Below are positions 35,044-47,490 of a DNA stretch of 64,000 bases, piece after piece. The DNA is taken from contig OX422190.1 in the NCBI GenBank assembly GCA_949130485.1, positions 9,139,944-9,203,943 of the forward strand. Reading direction: 5' to 3'. Origin of the DNA: Agelas oroides (lineage: Eukaryota > Porifera > Demospongiae > Agelasida > Agelasidae). Numbering within the stretch: position 1 is the first letter of the stretch; every line of letters begins with the position of its first letter. Below the pieces are notes generated by a model. That model saw only the letters and a program-made list of their open reading frames with translations, ran no database searches and was not told the DNA's origin. The position numbers were made by a program, and so were the translations under genes.

Positions 35044-35745
35044 CTGCGTGCACATGGTGGTGTGTGTGCATACATGTGTGTGGTGGTTGTGTGTGATGTG
35101 TGTTGCATGTGTGTGTGTGATGTGTGTGTGCATGCGGGTGTGTGGTTGTGTGTACATATGGATTTGTGTGCATTAGTGCCAGTGCATTCAGAATGGTGGA
35201 TACAAGTCTACAAGTATACGTACGTGTATCAGTAATCGCACAAGTACAATAAAACACTATCATACAGTTTTGACAACTGCTCATTATTGTTCCTTATACA
35301 TGTTAACAACTGACACAAATGTGATGTTACTGGTATGTACATATAATGTATTCTTCATATGGAGCTCAGGAGTAAGAATATGGCACACATTTCACCCCAT
35401 GTACCAGTTAGTACACTATAAATTTGTAGCTGTTCTCATAATGAAAACATGCACAACAGTTGGGACCAAGTCTGTAGCTAAAACCTTCACTGGAGTTTTG
35501 ATCCCAGACTAGCATTCTCAGTTCAAATTTGTTTGGGAAAACACGTCCCCAGACCACTAAATGTACATGCTTCCAATGCACAAATGAATTTGTTCATTGT
35601 AAATTGTATATCACCAGTGGCTATGTGTTGGATATGTTCTCGGACCTTCATATTCCCCTGAATGCTGTGTGGTACTTAGTGTACAATGAATACTGCACAT
35701 GGCACACCACAAGTGACAGATGAACAAATAATAGTAATTATCCAC

Positions 35746-35844
35746 CTTGCTCTGCAGGTCTACTGTAGCCCCAGCCTGAAGGAGCAGGTCCACAATCTTG
35801 TCATGCCCCTTCTCGCTCGCAATAAAGAGAGGAAAGAATCCATC
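35746..35844 (-). CDS. Ankyrin repeat exon, type I (trimer member C')
   Basis: 99 nt, phase 0-0, reading DGFFPLFIASEKGHDKIVD. Second copy of the exon at 33341. Confidence 0.86.
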
Positions 35845-36425
35845 CTATGTGCACATGGTGGTGTGTGTGCATACATGTGTGTGGTGGTTGTGTGTGATGT
35901 GTGTTGCATGTGTGTGTGTGATGTGTGTGTGCATGCGGGTGTGTGGTTGTGTGTACATATGGATTTGTGTGCATTAGTGCCAGTGCATTCAGAATGGTGG
36001 ATACAAGTCTACAAGTATACGTACGTATATCAGTAATCGCACAAGTACAATAAAACACTATCATACAGTTTTGACAACTGCTCATTATTGTTCCTTATAC
36101 ATGTTTTACAACTGACACAAATGTGATGTTACTGGTATGTACATATAATGTATTCTTCATATGGAGCTCAAAAGTAAGAACATGGCACACATCTCACCCC
36201 ATGTACCAGTTAGTACACTATAAATTTGTAGCTCATCTCATAATGAAAACATGCAGAACAGTTGTGAAGGGTCTTGCTAGAGGACAAGTATTTGTGAGGT
36301 ATACTAAGTGTTGCACCAGGATAATATTGCATGCAAGCATAGAAGGGAGGGCTCTTTGCTTCACAGAATGCACAAAGTGCCATCAACAGGTTTGAATACA
36401 CACCACTGTCCTGTTGTGTTGTTAC

Positions 36426-36524
36426 CTTGTCCTGTAGGTCAGGGTTTGCCCCAGCTCCCAGGAGAACCTCTACCACTTTGTGGTGGCCGTTGAAGCTGGC
36501 AGTTCTTAGTGCTGTATGACCATT
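36426..36524 (-). CDS. Ankyrin repeat exon, type II
   Basis: 99 nt, phase 0-0, reading NGHTALRTASFNGHHKVVE, ending GANPDLQDK. Confidence 0.85.
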
Positions 36525-37164
36525 CTGTTTGGTAAAATGGATGATTGTAAATACATGAGATAGCTTTAGAATAATATAGTTTGATGACATGCAGTACACC
36601 TAAATTTTAAGTTAGCATCTCAGTTCAAGTAACTAAGCAGTAGTTCCCATGTGTCACTTGCTCCAGTTGTATAGTGACAACATCTTCAACACTAGAAGCA
36701 CAGCATCTAGTAGTGGACATACTGGCAGGCACTACTCAAATCAGTTCAAGCATAGTGCACAGATGGTTACTTTGCATACAGTTGTCAACTGTGTCTGGTG
36801 TTGGTAAAACTGTCCCTCAATCTTTTGTCATGACTCCCAAGCATGTTTGCATGTTTTCTTTGATGTCAAACGTAACAGTTAAGGATCAAGTTTGTAGCTA
36901 GAAACTTCAGTGGAGTTTTGATCCCAGACTAGCATTCTCAGTCCAAATTTCTTGGGAAAACACGTCCCCAGACCACTAAATGTACATGCTTCCAATGTAC
37001 AAATGAATTTGTTCATTGTAAATTGTATATCACCAATGGCTATGTGTTGGATATGTTCTCTGACCTTCATATTCCCCTGACTGTTGTGTGGTACTTAGTG
37101 TACAATGAATACTGCACATGGCACACTACAAGTGACAGATGAACAAATAATAGTAATTATCCAC

Positions 37165-37263
37165 CTTGCTCTGAAGATCTACTGTAGCCCCAGCCTGAAG
37201 GAGCATCTCCACAATCTTGTCATGCCCCTTCTGGCTTGCACTAAAGAGAGGAAAGAATCCATC
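37165..37263 (-). CDS. Ankyrin repeat exon, type I
   Basis: 99 nt, phase 0-0, reading DGFFPLFSASQKGHDKIVE. Confidence 0.84.
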
Positions 37264-37870
37264 CTAAATGCACATGGTGGTGTGTGTGCACGTGTGGGTG
37301 TGTGGTGGTTGTGTGTGGTGTGTGTGCACGTGTGGGTGTGTGGTGGTTGTGTGTGATGTGTGTTGCATGTGTGTGTGTGGTTGTGTGTACATTAGTGTGA
37401 TCATTAGTGCCAGTGCATTCAGAATGGTCGATACAAATCTACAAGTATATGTACGTGTATCAGTAATCACACAAGTGCAATAAAATCATACAGTTTTGGC
37501 AATTGCTCATTATTGTTCCTTACACATGTTTACAACTGACACAAATGTGATGTTACTGGTATGTACATATAATGCATTCTTTATATAGAGGTCAGGAGTA
37601 AGAACATGGCACACATCTCACCCCATGTACCCGTTAGTACACTATAAATTTGTAGCTGTTCTCATAATGAAAACATGCAGAACAGTTGGGAAGGGTCTTG
37701 CTAGAGGACAAGTACCAGTATTTGTGAGGTATACTAAGTGTTGCACCAGGATATAAACATACAAGCATAGAAGGGAGGTTATTTAGGGCTCTCGGTATCA
37801 CAGGATGCATGAAGTGCCATCTTCTATTACTTAGATTTGAATGTACACCACTGTCCCATCCTGTCCTCAC

Positions 37871-37969
37871 CTTGTCCTGTAGGTCAGGGTTTGCCCCAGC
37901 TCCCAGAAGCAGCTCCACCACTTTGTGGTGGCCGTTGAAGCTGGCTTGTTTTAGTGCTGTCCAACCATT
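37871..37969 (-). CDS. Ankyrin repeat exon, type II
   Basis: 99 nt, phase 0-0, reading NGWTALKQASFNGHHKVVE, donor gtgagg. Confidence 0.85.
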
Positions 37970-38547
37970 CTGTATGGTAAAATGGATGATTGTAACTACA
38001 TGAGAATAGTAGTTGGATGACAGTATACACCTAAACTTTAAGTATAGTTTCTCCATTCAAGTAACTAAGGAGTAGTTTCCTTTATGTCATATGCTACAGT
38101 TGCATAGTGACAACATTTTCAACACTAGCAGCATAGTATGTAGTATTGGACATACTGGCAGGAGTTAAAAACAGGATACTGGCAACTGTCTTCGTCTGGT
38201 GTTGGTGAACATTCCATCATTCTTTTGTCCTGTTTGCATGTTTTGCTTGATGCTAAAAGTAAAGGACCAAGTTTGCACACAGGTGCACGTCTAGTAGCTA
38301 AGAACTTTCACTGGAGTATTGATCCCAGACTAGCATTCTCAGCACAAGGGAGACACATCCCCAGAGCACTAAATGTACATGCTTCCAATACACAAATCAT
38401 TTTGTCTTCTAATCAGAAGTGCCTATGTGTTGGATATGTTCTCGGACCTTCATATTCCCCTGAATGTTGTGTGGTACTTAGTGTACAATGAATACTGCAC
38501 ATGGCACACCACAAGTGACAGATGAACAAATAAAAACAATATTCCAC

Positions 38548-38646
38548 CTTGTTCTGCAGATTTACTGTAGCCACAGCCTGAAGGAGCAGGTCCACAATCC
38601 TGTCATGCCCCTGCTGGCTCGCAATATGGAGAGGACAGCATCCATC
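38548..38646 (-). CDS. Ankyrin repeat exon, type I
   Basis: 99 nt, phase 0-0, reading DGCCPLHIASQQGHDRIVD. Val replaces Gly in the usual QAGATV loop (QAVATV), which may weaken the hairpin. Confidence 0.84.
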
Positions 38647-39072
38647 CTGCTTGCACATGGTGATGTGTGTGTTGAATGTGCATGGGTGTGTGTTGTGTGT
38701 ACATGTGCATTAGTGAGTGCATTGTGTCAGTGCCTTCAGAATGGAGGATACAAGTGTACGTACATGTATCAGTAATCACACAAGCATAATAGAACACGTT
38801 TATACAGTTTTATCAATTGCTCATTATTTTTCCTCATACATGTTTACAGCTGACACAAATGTGATGTTACTGCATGGTATGTACATATAAGGACCAAGTT
38901 CGCACATCTGTAGCTACAAACTTGACTGGAGTTTTGATCCCAGACTAGCATTCTCATCCAGGGAAAACATGTCCCTAGACAACTAAATGTAACTGCTTCC
39001 AATGCACAAATGATTTAGTCATCCCATCAGTCATGTTTGAATGCACATCACTGTCTCATATCCTGTCCTCAC

Positions 39073-39171
39073 TTTGTCCTGTAGGTCAGGGTTTGCCCCA
39101 GCTCCCAGGAGCAGCTCAGCCACTTTGTGTTGGCCGTGGAAGCTGGCAGTTCTTAGCGCTGTATAACCATT
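39073..39171 (-). CDS. Ankyrin repeat exon, type II
   Basis: 99 nt, phase 0-0, reading NGYTALRTASFHGQHKVAE, donor gtgagg. Confidence 0.84.
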
Positions 39172-39732
39172 CTGTATGGTAAAATGGGGAATTGTAACTA
39201 CATGGGATAACTATAGATAAATAGTTTGATGATGGTACACCTAAAATTTCGCATATAAAGCAATTAAGCAATAGTCTCCTATATGTCATTTGCTACAGTA
39301 GTATAGTCACAACATCTTCAACACTAGCAGCATAGCATCTAGTAGTGGGCATACCGACAGGAGTTAAAAATACTACTCATGTCAGGTCAAGTATAGAGCA
39401 CTATCTTCTTCTGGTGCTAGTGAAACTCCCCACCAGTGTTTTGTCATGATTCCCAAGCATGTTTTGCTTGCTGCTGAGCTTAACAGCCAAGTTTGCACTC
39501 AGGTGCACATCCAGCAGCTAAAAATGTCGCTGGAGTTTTGATTCAGACTTGCATTCTCAATCCATTTATTTAAAAGAAAATATGTCCGCTAAACATCAAT
39601 GCGCAAATGATTTGGCCCTTCCATGTAAGTCAGCGCTGGCTATGTGTTGGATACATCTATATTCCCCTGAATGTTGCATGCTACTTAGTGTACAATGAAG
39701 TGACAGATGAACAAATAATAACAATTTTCCAC

Positions 39733-39831
39733 CTTGTTCTGCAAGTCCACTGTAGCCCCAGCCTGAAGGAGCACCTCCACAATCCTGTCATGTCCCTCCT
39801 GGCTGGCACTAGAGAGAGGAAAGAATCCATC
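39733..39831 (-). CDS. Ankyrin repeat exon, type I
   Basis: 99 nt, phase 0-0, reading DGFFPLSSASQEGHDRIVE. The most upstream type I exon. Confidence 0.84.
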
Positions 39832-40123
39832 CTATGTGCATATGGTGGTGTGTGTGCATACACGTGTGTGATGTTTGTGTGTGAATGTACATTTATGTTT
39901 GTGTGTTGCATGTGGGTGTGTTGCATGTGGGTGTGTAGTTGTGTGTACATGCACATCAGTGTGTACATTTGTGTCAGTGCATTCAGAATGGTGGATGCAA
40001 GTCTACAAGTGTATGTACATGTATCAGTAATCACACAAGTAAAATAGAACACTCATACAGTTTTGACAATCACTCATTATTTTTACTTACACACATTTAC
40101 AAATGTGATGTTACTGCTACGTA

Positions 40124-40620
40124 CCATAGTCTCATGAAAGAGTGCCCAACCTTACTTTTAGCCCAATTTCCTGTATGGGGTCGAGTACTGAAATGAGTAC
40201 CTACCCTGAAGTGAGCTTCATGTGGCTAACGAATTGTAGCTACTCGTTGAGCTTGAGAAGCACAGCCTCGAGTGCAATGCATATCTCATAAAACTTCGTG
40301 TTATACTACATCAAAGGTTACTACAAGATTACTTTGTGTAGACGGACATAGCTAATGTGGCATGCTCTGCAAGCTACACCATACTCACTGTAACATGGTG
40401 CCATTCAGAGTGTTGTGTGCCATCATGACTTCGAAGCCACTGGCAGCTCTGTTGTATATTATTGTTTGTATTATTTGCTTTGAGGGCATCAAGTCACTGT
40501 AAACATGTCTTAATGCGACATGGGTGCTCTAATTCAGAAACACTTGAAAGAGCACTCTCCCCCCTCTTTGGAAGACTTGTCAAATGCTCCGCCAATGGGT
40601 GCTTTTTCACGACACTACAG
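40124..40620. mobile_element. DNA element with ccatagtctc ends
   Basis: Starts ccatagtctcatgaaag, ends with the imperfect inverse, and is bordered by TA. The inside has gagaagcacagcctcgagtg, also found near 43170. Probably a TA-targeting non-autonomous element, now diverged. Confidence 0.45.
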
Positions 40621-41479
40621 TACCTTATTACACAAGTTAGCGTGCAATACCACAAGTTATTGCATGAGACGAATGCTGAAATGCATCCCACAAGTCAGTG
40701 GTGTAGCTAAGAATGTAGTGTACTGTGTACGTACTGAAATATATCTCCTGTGGCATTCGTGCTAATACTTGCCAATATTCGTGATATTTCCCTGTACACA
40801 GTATGTAATATACATAGCCATTACCAAAGCAGCATCATGTTTCTCACATAAAGTGCCAAGCAACTCGCCATTTGAATGTGTCAATTCTAATTAAAGCACA
40901 TCATGGCAGCTAGGGTATAGTGTAGCCCCAGGCTCTAGCAATATATCGTATAAAATCACATGGCACGGAAATAGGAAAATACTCTTGTAGAAATATCTCT
41001 ACATAGAGCTCAGGAGTAAGGTCTCACTTCATGTATGGAGACGCTGAAACTCACAGCACAGGCTGTTCACATGCAAATATTGATTATTTGTTCCATTTAT
41101 ATGTATAAGATGATAGGAGGCCTTTACTACATAATTTCCTCACATAACTATTCTCCAAAAAGACCTTCCCCAACCATTCTGCATATTTTTATTGTGAGAA
41201 CATACTTCGGAAGAGTCTTTGTGATGTCACACTTAATTTACGAGAAGCATAAGAAATGGTGAGTCACTCCTTTCATCTAATTTTTCAACACATTTGATGT
41301 GTGTGTCAAGCATTTTCGCCAAAAAAATCAAAATTGAAAATTTTCCTCTCTTGCTTAGGAGCACTGCACATAAAAGCATAGAAGTGAGGTTATCTAGGGC
41401 TTCTGGTTTCACAGGATGCATAAGTGCCATCGACATTACTTAGGTTTGAATGTACACCACTGTCCCCTCCTGTCCTCAC

Positions 41480-41578
41480 TTTGTCCTGAAGGTCAGGGTT
41501 GGCCCCAGCTCCCAGGAGCAGCTCTAGCACTTTGTGTTGGCCTTTGATGCTGGCTTGTTCTAGTGCTGTCCGACCATC
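41480..41578 (-). CDS. Ankyrin repeat exon, type II
   Basis: 99 nt, phase 0-0, reading DGRTALEQASIKGQHKVLE, ending GANPDLQDK at a gtgagg donor. First of the type II group in transcript order. Confidence 0.84.
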
Positions 41579-42941
41579 CTGTGTGGTAAAATAGGTGATA
41601 GTGACCACATGAGATGAACAGTTTGCACCTTTGTGTTCTTGTGGCAGTTAAGGCAGTTCCAAAAGTGAAAAAGTAAATGTACTCAGAAAAAAGATTCATA
41701 GTATAACTAAACAATTGTTGGTTGACGAAATGTCAAATAGATTGCAGTTAATTATAGCAACATGCCATTGTTCATAAAATCACTGGGGGTCAAACTCTCA
41801 TTGCCATATTTTCATTGAGGTGGCTACAGAGTTGTCTGCAAATGCCAACAAATGGACATGAAAAGAGTATAAAAAAGCATGAATAAACTGACTTAGTGTC
41901 TCTACTGACCCACGAGATGAATAGTTTGACGGCAGTACACTGTGTCTATTCGAGTAACTTAGCAGCAATGACCTGTATGTCATTTCCTACAGTTACAGTG
42001 ACAACATCTCACCATGCAGTAGTGCACTCAAACACATACATGATATAGAAATACAACTCACATCAGCACAAGCCTAGAGCACAGTTACTATACAGTTGTC
42101 AACCTTTTTTGTCTGGTACTGGTGAAAACCTTCAATAATGTTTTGACATGACTTCCATGTTTGTTTGCATGCTTTGTTTGATGCCAGCGGTTCTGAACAA
42201 CATTTGCATTTGCTTTCTCCTTTCTGTCTCAGTGGGTGCCATTTAAATTGTAGGGCGCCTGGTCAAAGGTCCTGACCCCTTGTTACAAAACACTTAACAA
42301 TCACAAAATTCCATTTTGGCCTACTTTTGACAGGTCACAAAAAATGTTTTCCTGATAAGTTCCCACTGCACGATAATAATCAGGACTGTCATACTGATTC
42401 CATAAACACATGGTATACAACCTTTCTATTGCTTAGCATTCTCCTCTCAGTCACTGCTCCCTAAAAACCCAGAAGTATGGTTTCAAAGATGCAATGTGAC
42501 TTAGGTTATTAGCTTTATCCTCACTAAGACACTCAGTCGCTGGCACTGGCCACATTGACTTGCAAATCAGAGTGGTTACACATGGTCATATATCATATTC
42601 ATATGCAGCCTAAAATTAACCCAATAGGCATGGGATTACAGACCGACATACATACGGAAGGATGGAGTACAAAAACTTCTCCATGGACTACATGTTGTGT
42701 CGGGTTTGCCCAGGTTCACCCCAAAAGCCTAGACTGTCATATGCAGTCTACAAACACAGTCTAGAAGATAAAGGAAGTTTGTGACCAACTAATGACTGCA
42801 CTCTCAGACATGATATGACATATCTTTATAGGCCAGTACTCTAAAGCACTTCCCTTACTTCAATCCCTGCTCACTAGAAATTGAAATGTGCTCTCAGGGA
42901 TGCAAAGGGATTTATTGTTGTTAGTTGATGTTGTATCTCAC

Positions 42942-43040
42942 CTTGTTCTGCAAGTCTACCTTGGCCCCACTGGAAAGAAGCAGTTGTACCACACCAGTAT
43001 GACCACTGTCACCAGCCAGCATGAGGGCAGTCCAGCCATC
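42942..43040 (-). CDS. Ankyrin repeat exon, type III
   Basis: 99 nt, phase 0-0, reading DGWTALMLAGDSGHTGVVQ, ending AKVDLQNK. Type III copies share LLLSSGA and a GHTDVVQ core and are more diverged than the downstream array. Confidence 0.84.
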
Positions 43041-43099
43041 CTGTGGAAACAAAACATACTATACCATGGTCTTGCAAACCAGCACCTTGAATCGGTATA

Positions 43100-43543
43100 T
43101 GGTGAAATTTTAGTCCAATGAGCTCCCACCCCAGTGAACCTTGCATGGACAATAGAGCTCACTCATGGAGTTTTGAGAAGCACAGCCTCAAGTGCAAAGC
43201 ATATCTGATGTAAGAAAATTAACACTATAGTTTACTAACGGTTATTGCAAGGTTGCTTTGTGTAGTTGCTTTGAAATGTCAGCATGCCACCATGAGCTTG
43301 GTGTGGATGGTGAGTGACATTTCAAAGTGTTGTGTACTGTCAGAACTTCAGCTTTGAAGGCTGGCGGCTCCGTTGTGTGTTATTATTTTATTCCAAAAAT
43401 TTGATTGTCAACTTGAGGGAATTGAGTCACTACAAACATACATGGGTGCTCATTAAAAGGTTAATTGTGAAAGAACACCCACCCCCTGCTTTGGCACACT
43501 TGTAAGGTGCTCCACTCATGTGTGTTCTTTTGTGAGACTATGG
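43100..43543. mobile_element. Second copy of the ccatagtctc-type element, left edge uncertain
   Basis: Ends ttttgtgagactatgg before TA and contains gagaagcacagcctcaagtg. A third fragment starts near 45852 with taccatagtctcac. Confidence 0.4.
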
Positions 43544-44605
43544 TATATTACAGCGATGAACGAAAACAGACAATTGAATGGTGTATGCTTGCTGTAAGAT
43601 ATTTAATTATCAAACTACTGTCAGGATATACGCCACTAATAATAGCTGCATCCAATTGAGGTAGGCAAGGTAATGTGAGTAACTACAGCTACACACAATT
43701 GTACAACAATACTGGAATACGAGTTATCTTCACTTTACCTTTGTTTCTACAGTAACAAGTAGGGACTATTTTCACATACAGGAAGTTATAAGCCCCATTT
43801 ACACTAGGCCATTAAGCTTCGGATTAAACTAATCTTGGTTTGTGTAATACTCTGATCTGGACTGCAATCCGGGTTACAAAGAACAATATAGTAGTGCGTG
43901 TAAACAGCTGGGGGTTTGAAAGTGGATTGGCTGCAGCATGTGGTATTTCTCAGTAGTCTAGCTCCTGAGAATAGAATTCAGTGGTTAATCGGTTTTTTGA
44001 GTCAAATCTTGCAGATCTGCAACATTTCAACATTGTACCACCAACATCACAATAGGAACATTAGCTACTCCATGTAAGTGCAAAATAAGCTTTCCTATTT
44101 GTAATATTCAATGAATATACTATCAATAACAACCCCTTTTTCTTAACAGCTGTTTCCTCCAATGTTCACGACCTTAGCAATTCCTTATTACTGGAATCTG
44201 AAAGTGAGGAAGAGTTACTATACAGAACCATCCTCTCCAGTTGCAAATTAAGTAGTTGCAGTCAACAAGAGAAAAGGTTTACAAAGTTGTGACTTAATGT
44301 GCTTACTGCGTGGTGACCTCGGTGACGACCCCATCCATTGCATCCCACCCCTTTCTGCCCATGGTAACAATCACTACAAATAACTGTTGGCCAGGGCACA
44401 ACCCCATGGTTGCTGAAAAGTGTAACTGTAGGGTGCAATAGGGAGCTGTTGGAAGCATAGTCGTCTGTAACCATACCACACTGAGTGAATTTGCAAAGAC
44501 CTAAAGAGGTCACATGCCAGCAGGCACTCTATGTGGATATCTTGTCTCAGGTTTGTTAGTCAGTAACACTTTATGAACTAGTTACAAGTTGATGCTGTGT
44601 CTCAC
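43544..44605. other. Ankyrin-gene intron
   Basis: No exon seen. The minus-strand frame at 44262-44513 has no recognisable domain. Confidence 0.35.
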
Positions 44606-44704
44606 CTTGTCCTGCAAGTTTACTTGGGCCCCAACTGAGAGGAGCGGCTGTACCACATCAATGTGACCTTTGCCACTGGCTCGCATGAGTGCAGTCCTGC
44701 CATC
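44606..44704 (-). CDS. Ankyrin repeat exon, type III
   Basis: 99 nt, phase 0-0, reading DGRTALMRASGKGHIDVVQ, ending QVNLQDK. Confidence 0.84.
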
Positions 44705-45063
44705 CTGAAGAACAAAATGAGACAAAACAGTATTATCACATTGAATGTGAAAACAGACAATTGAAAAGTGAATGCTTGCTGGAAGGCACTAACCACATGA
44801 AGCAGTTGCTAACACCATTAAAAGGAAACACTCTTGAAAGCGGTGAAAGTAATTGGACTTTCATGAACACTCATAAACATGCAGTCATGTCTGGCAGGGG
44901 AATGAAAGTTTGGAACTAATGACTCTACCCTCAGACATGGTACAGCATCGGCTAGTATCCTAAAAGAATTTCCGCAATGACTGCTCACTAGAAATTGAAG
45001 TAACTGGTCTCAGGAAGCCAAGTGACTAGTTTTCAATGATTGTTAATTGATGTCATGTCTCAC

Positions 45064-45153
45064 TTCATCCTTTGGTTCTCCACTGGAATGGAGCAGTTGT
45101 ACCACATCAGTATGATCACTTTCACTAGCAGCCATGAGGGCAGCCCCACCATC
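45064..45153 (-). CDS. Short ankyrin repeat exon, type III
   Basis: 90 nt rather than 99, phase 0-0, reading DGGAALMAASESDHTDVVQ and ending SSGEPKDE at a gtgaga donor. The loop is three residues short. TAL has become AAL, so this repeat may be under weaker constraint. Confidence 0.75.
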
Positions 45154-45518
45154 CTGAAAGACAAACAGTAATAGCAATGAATAAGGAAGCAGACAATTGA
45201 AAAGTGTACACATGCTGTAAGGTAATTCACATGAGGCAGACAACCTCACCATTATCAGAAAGCTTTCCACTACGTAAATAGTACTGACAGCACAACACTC
45301 TTTGAAACTATTAAAAAAATGCTTCTACACCTTATAGACATTTTAGAAACAGAGTTATATCTAGAAGAGGAAGACAATATTTGGGACTAATGGCTGTACT
45401 CTCGGACATTATGTGGCATCACTATATTGGGTAGAATTCTAAAGGAATATGTCCTTCAATCACTGCAAATATTACAATGTGGTCTCAGAAATGGTTATTA
45501 GTTAGTGTTGTGTCTCAC

Positions 45519-45617
45519 CTTGTCCTGCAAGTCTACCTGGGTCTCACTGGAGACGAAAAGTTGTACCACATCAGTATGACCCCTGACACTGGCCCACATG
45601 CAGGCGGTCATGCCATA
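45519..45617 (-). CDS. Ankyrin repeat exon, type III, divergent
   Basis: 99 nt, phase 0-0, reading YGMTACMWASVRGHTDVVQ and ending VDLQDK. Tyr replaces the first Asp and the core Leu is lost. Confidence 0.78.
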
Positions 45618-46336
45618 CTGAGGAACAGAATGAGATCAAACGGTGCTATCACAGTGATAGCCTGGAAACAGACAATGGAAGATGTACACTTGTTTTAAGG
45701 GACTAATCATATCGGAAAGTCAATAACTCTGAAAATAATTTACTAAATAGTACTTGCGCCATCTGAGGTAGGCAATGTGCATATAACTGCATGTGCAGCT
45801 ACAGACATGGGCTAAGCTTCACACTCAAATCATGAACTGAACTTCTGCCATGTACCATAGTCTCACAAATGAGTACTAATGGGTGGAGCACCTTAAAACA
45901 TGGTCAAAAATGGGGGTGGGCACTCTTTCAAGTGCTTCTGCATTTCACCATGAAAGATCACCAATGTATGTTTACAGCACTAGTGTGGACTTGCTCAGGC
46001 TCGCCCAAAGAAGTTCCACATACTCACAGGAAGTTTTAGACTCTGCTTTATATACCATTGGAAGTTGTAAAATGATGCTTCCTGTAAAATACCTTATTTA
46101 CAGTGTAGACTACTAAGTCTTGTATGTTTATTAATAAAAGCAAAGACCAATCAGGTTGAATATATAGCTATAGAATATCACAATAACCACCTTTGTCCTC
46201 AAGCTCTACCATTGGAATCAGGTGGTTACTGACCATAAAGCATTATCTACTACGTAAATGAGGCTACACTGCAGTTGGGTCGACAAGTAAAGCCATCACT
46301 TTTGTGGACTATTAAAAAGTTGATACTTTGACTCAC

Positions 46337-46435
46337 CTTGTCCTGCAAATCTACTTGTGCCCCACTGGAGAGGAGAAGTCGTGCCACATCAGTATCACCA
46401 CTGTCACTGGCCAGCATGAGGGCAGTCCAGCCATC
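46337..46435 (-). CDS. Ankyrin repeat exon, type III
   Basis: 99 nt, phase 0-0, reading DGWTALMLASDSGDTDVAR, ending AQVDLQDK. Confidence 0.85.
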
Positions 46436-46549
46436 CTGAGGAACACAGTGAGACAAAACAGTATACTAATCACATGAGGCAGTCAAAAACATCATTATCC
46501 TACTGATTAGTACTTGTGTCCATCATAGGTACTACAGCTACACATATTG

Positions 46550-47052
46550 CACACAGGTGCTTGGAAAAATGGAAAGAGTGGTACACACTGTTTGTGCATG
46601 CACAATATAACCTGCATACCTCTCCGTTATACTTAAATAACAGCCATATTTCAGTTTATCTGCTGAAAGGCTACACTGCAGGATTATGAGACACATTTGG
46701 AAGGTTTTGAAGCCAGAACTGTCATCTGTTTGGCAGCAACAGCCTGCATCATCCTATTCAAGAGCAATCAGTGAACTTCAAAGGGAAAGATTATTCACAT
46801 GCCACAGTGTTTACCAAAAATGTTGAAACAGGCAAACAATTTTGGTAAGTGAGGTTCTTTGTCATTGCTTCCACAGAGCATGCTCAATGTTTCAGAGTGG
46901 AGAAATTGGCTGACAGCTTGGGCTTAATTTAACAGACTAGATTTACGGATTTTCCAAGTTTCCCAGTAAAACCTGGGGACCCACACATGACAGAACAGTG
47001 GGTGCCAGGTGCTCCCTAGGACTTTTTGAGTGCCTGGGAACAATGCTATCCT
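46550..47052. mobile_element. Degenerate MULE-like element
   Basis: The left side has gtggtacacactgtttgtgc and the right side has gagtgcctgggaacaatgct, matching the ends of the element at 59933-60516 in opposite orientation. Ends are eroded and boundaries approximate. Confidence 0.4.
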
Positions 47053-47391
47053 GAAATATAATTCAACTTTACTCTTGTTTCAAAGGTAACAGGTGAGTAT
47101 TGTTTTCCATTTACTCACAGGAATTGTAGACGTGATATACCACAGGAAGTTGTACATGATGTTTCCTATAAACTAACTTGTTTACAGTGTAAAATACTTT
47201 AAACTATGGTGTAAAGTCAATGACCAATCAGGTGACATCTATGGCGTAACCAACCCTGTTCTAGATCAAGCTCCAAATGGGTAGTTACTGACCATAAACT
47301 ATTATCAGGTAGGTATAGTAATTGAGGTTACACTGCAGTGGGGTGGGCAAGCACTTTTCATCAGTTGTTACAAGTTGATGCTGTGTCTCAC

Positions 47392-47490
47392 CTTGTTCTG
47401 CAGGTCTACTTGGGCCCCACTAGAGAGAAGAAGTTGTACCACATCAGTATGACAGCTGTCACTGGCCAGCATGAGGGCAGTCCAGCCATC
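47392..47490 (-). CDS. Ankyrin repeat exon, type III
   Basis: 99 nt, phase 0-0, reading DGWTALMLASDSCHTDVVQ, ending AQVDLQNK. Cys replaces the usual Gly before His. Confidence 0.84.

Larger units (their letters stand above)
25490..39900. repeat. Tandemly amplified exon-plus-intron units
   Basis: Units of about 765-805 bp, each holding one type I ankyrin exon, alternate with compound units of about 1.2-1.4 kb that also hold a type II exon. Introns are copied with the exons: shared phrases include catgtaccagttagtacact, gacagatgaacaaataataa and a GT-rich run. The youngest duplications lie around 31.7-36.0 kb. Confidence 0.92.

Noticed and set aside
25747-36036. Repeated plus-strand ORFs of about 116 residues starting MNTAHGT and minus-strand ORFs starting MSSCQNC or MYTQPHT
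   Set aside because: They recur because the ankyrin unit is tandemly copied. They run through introns and GT-rich tracts and are shadows of the minus-strand exons.
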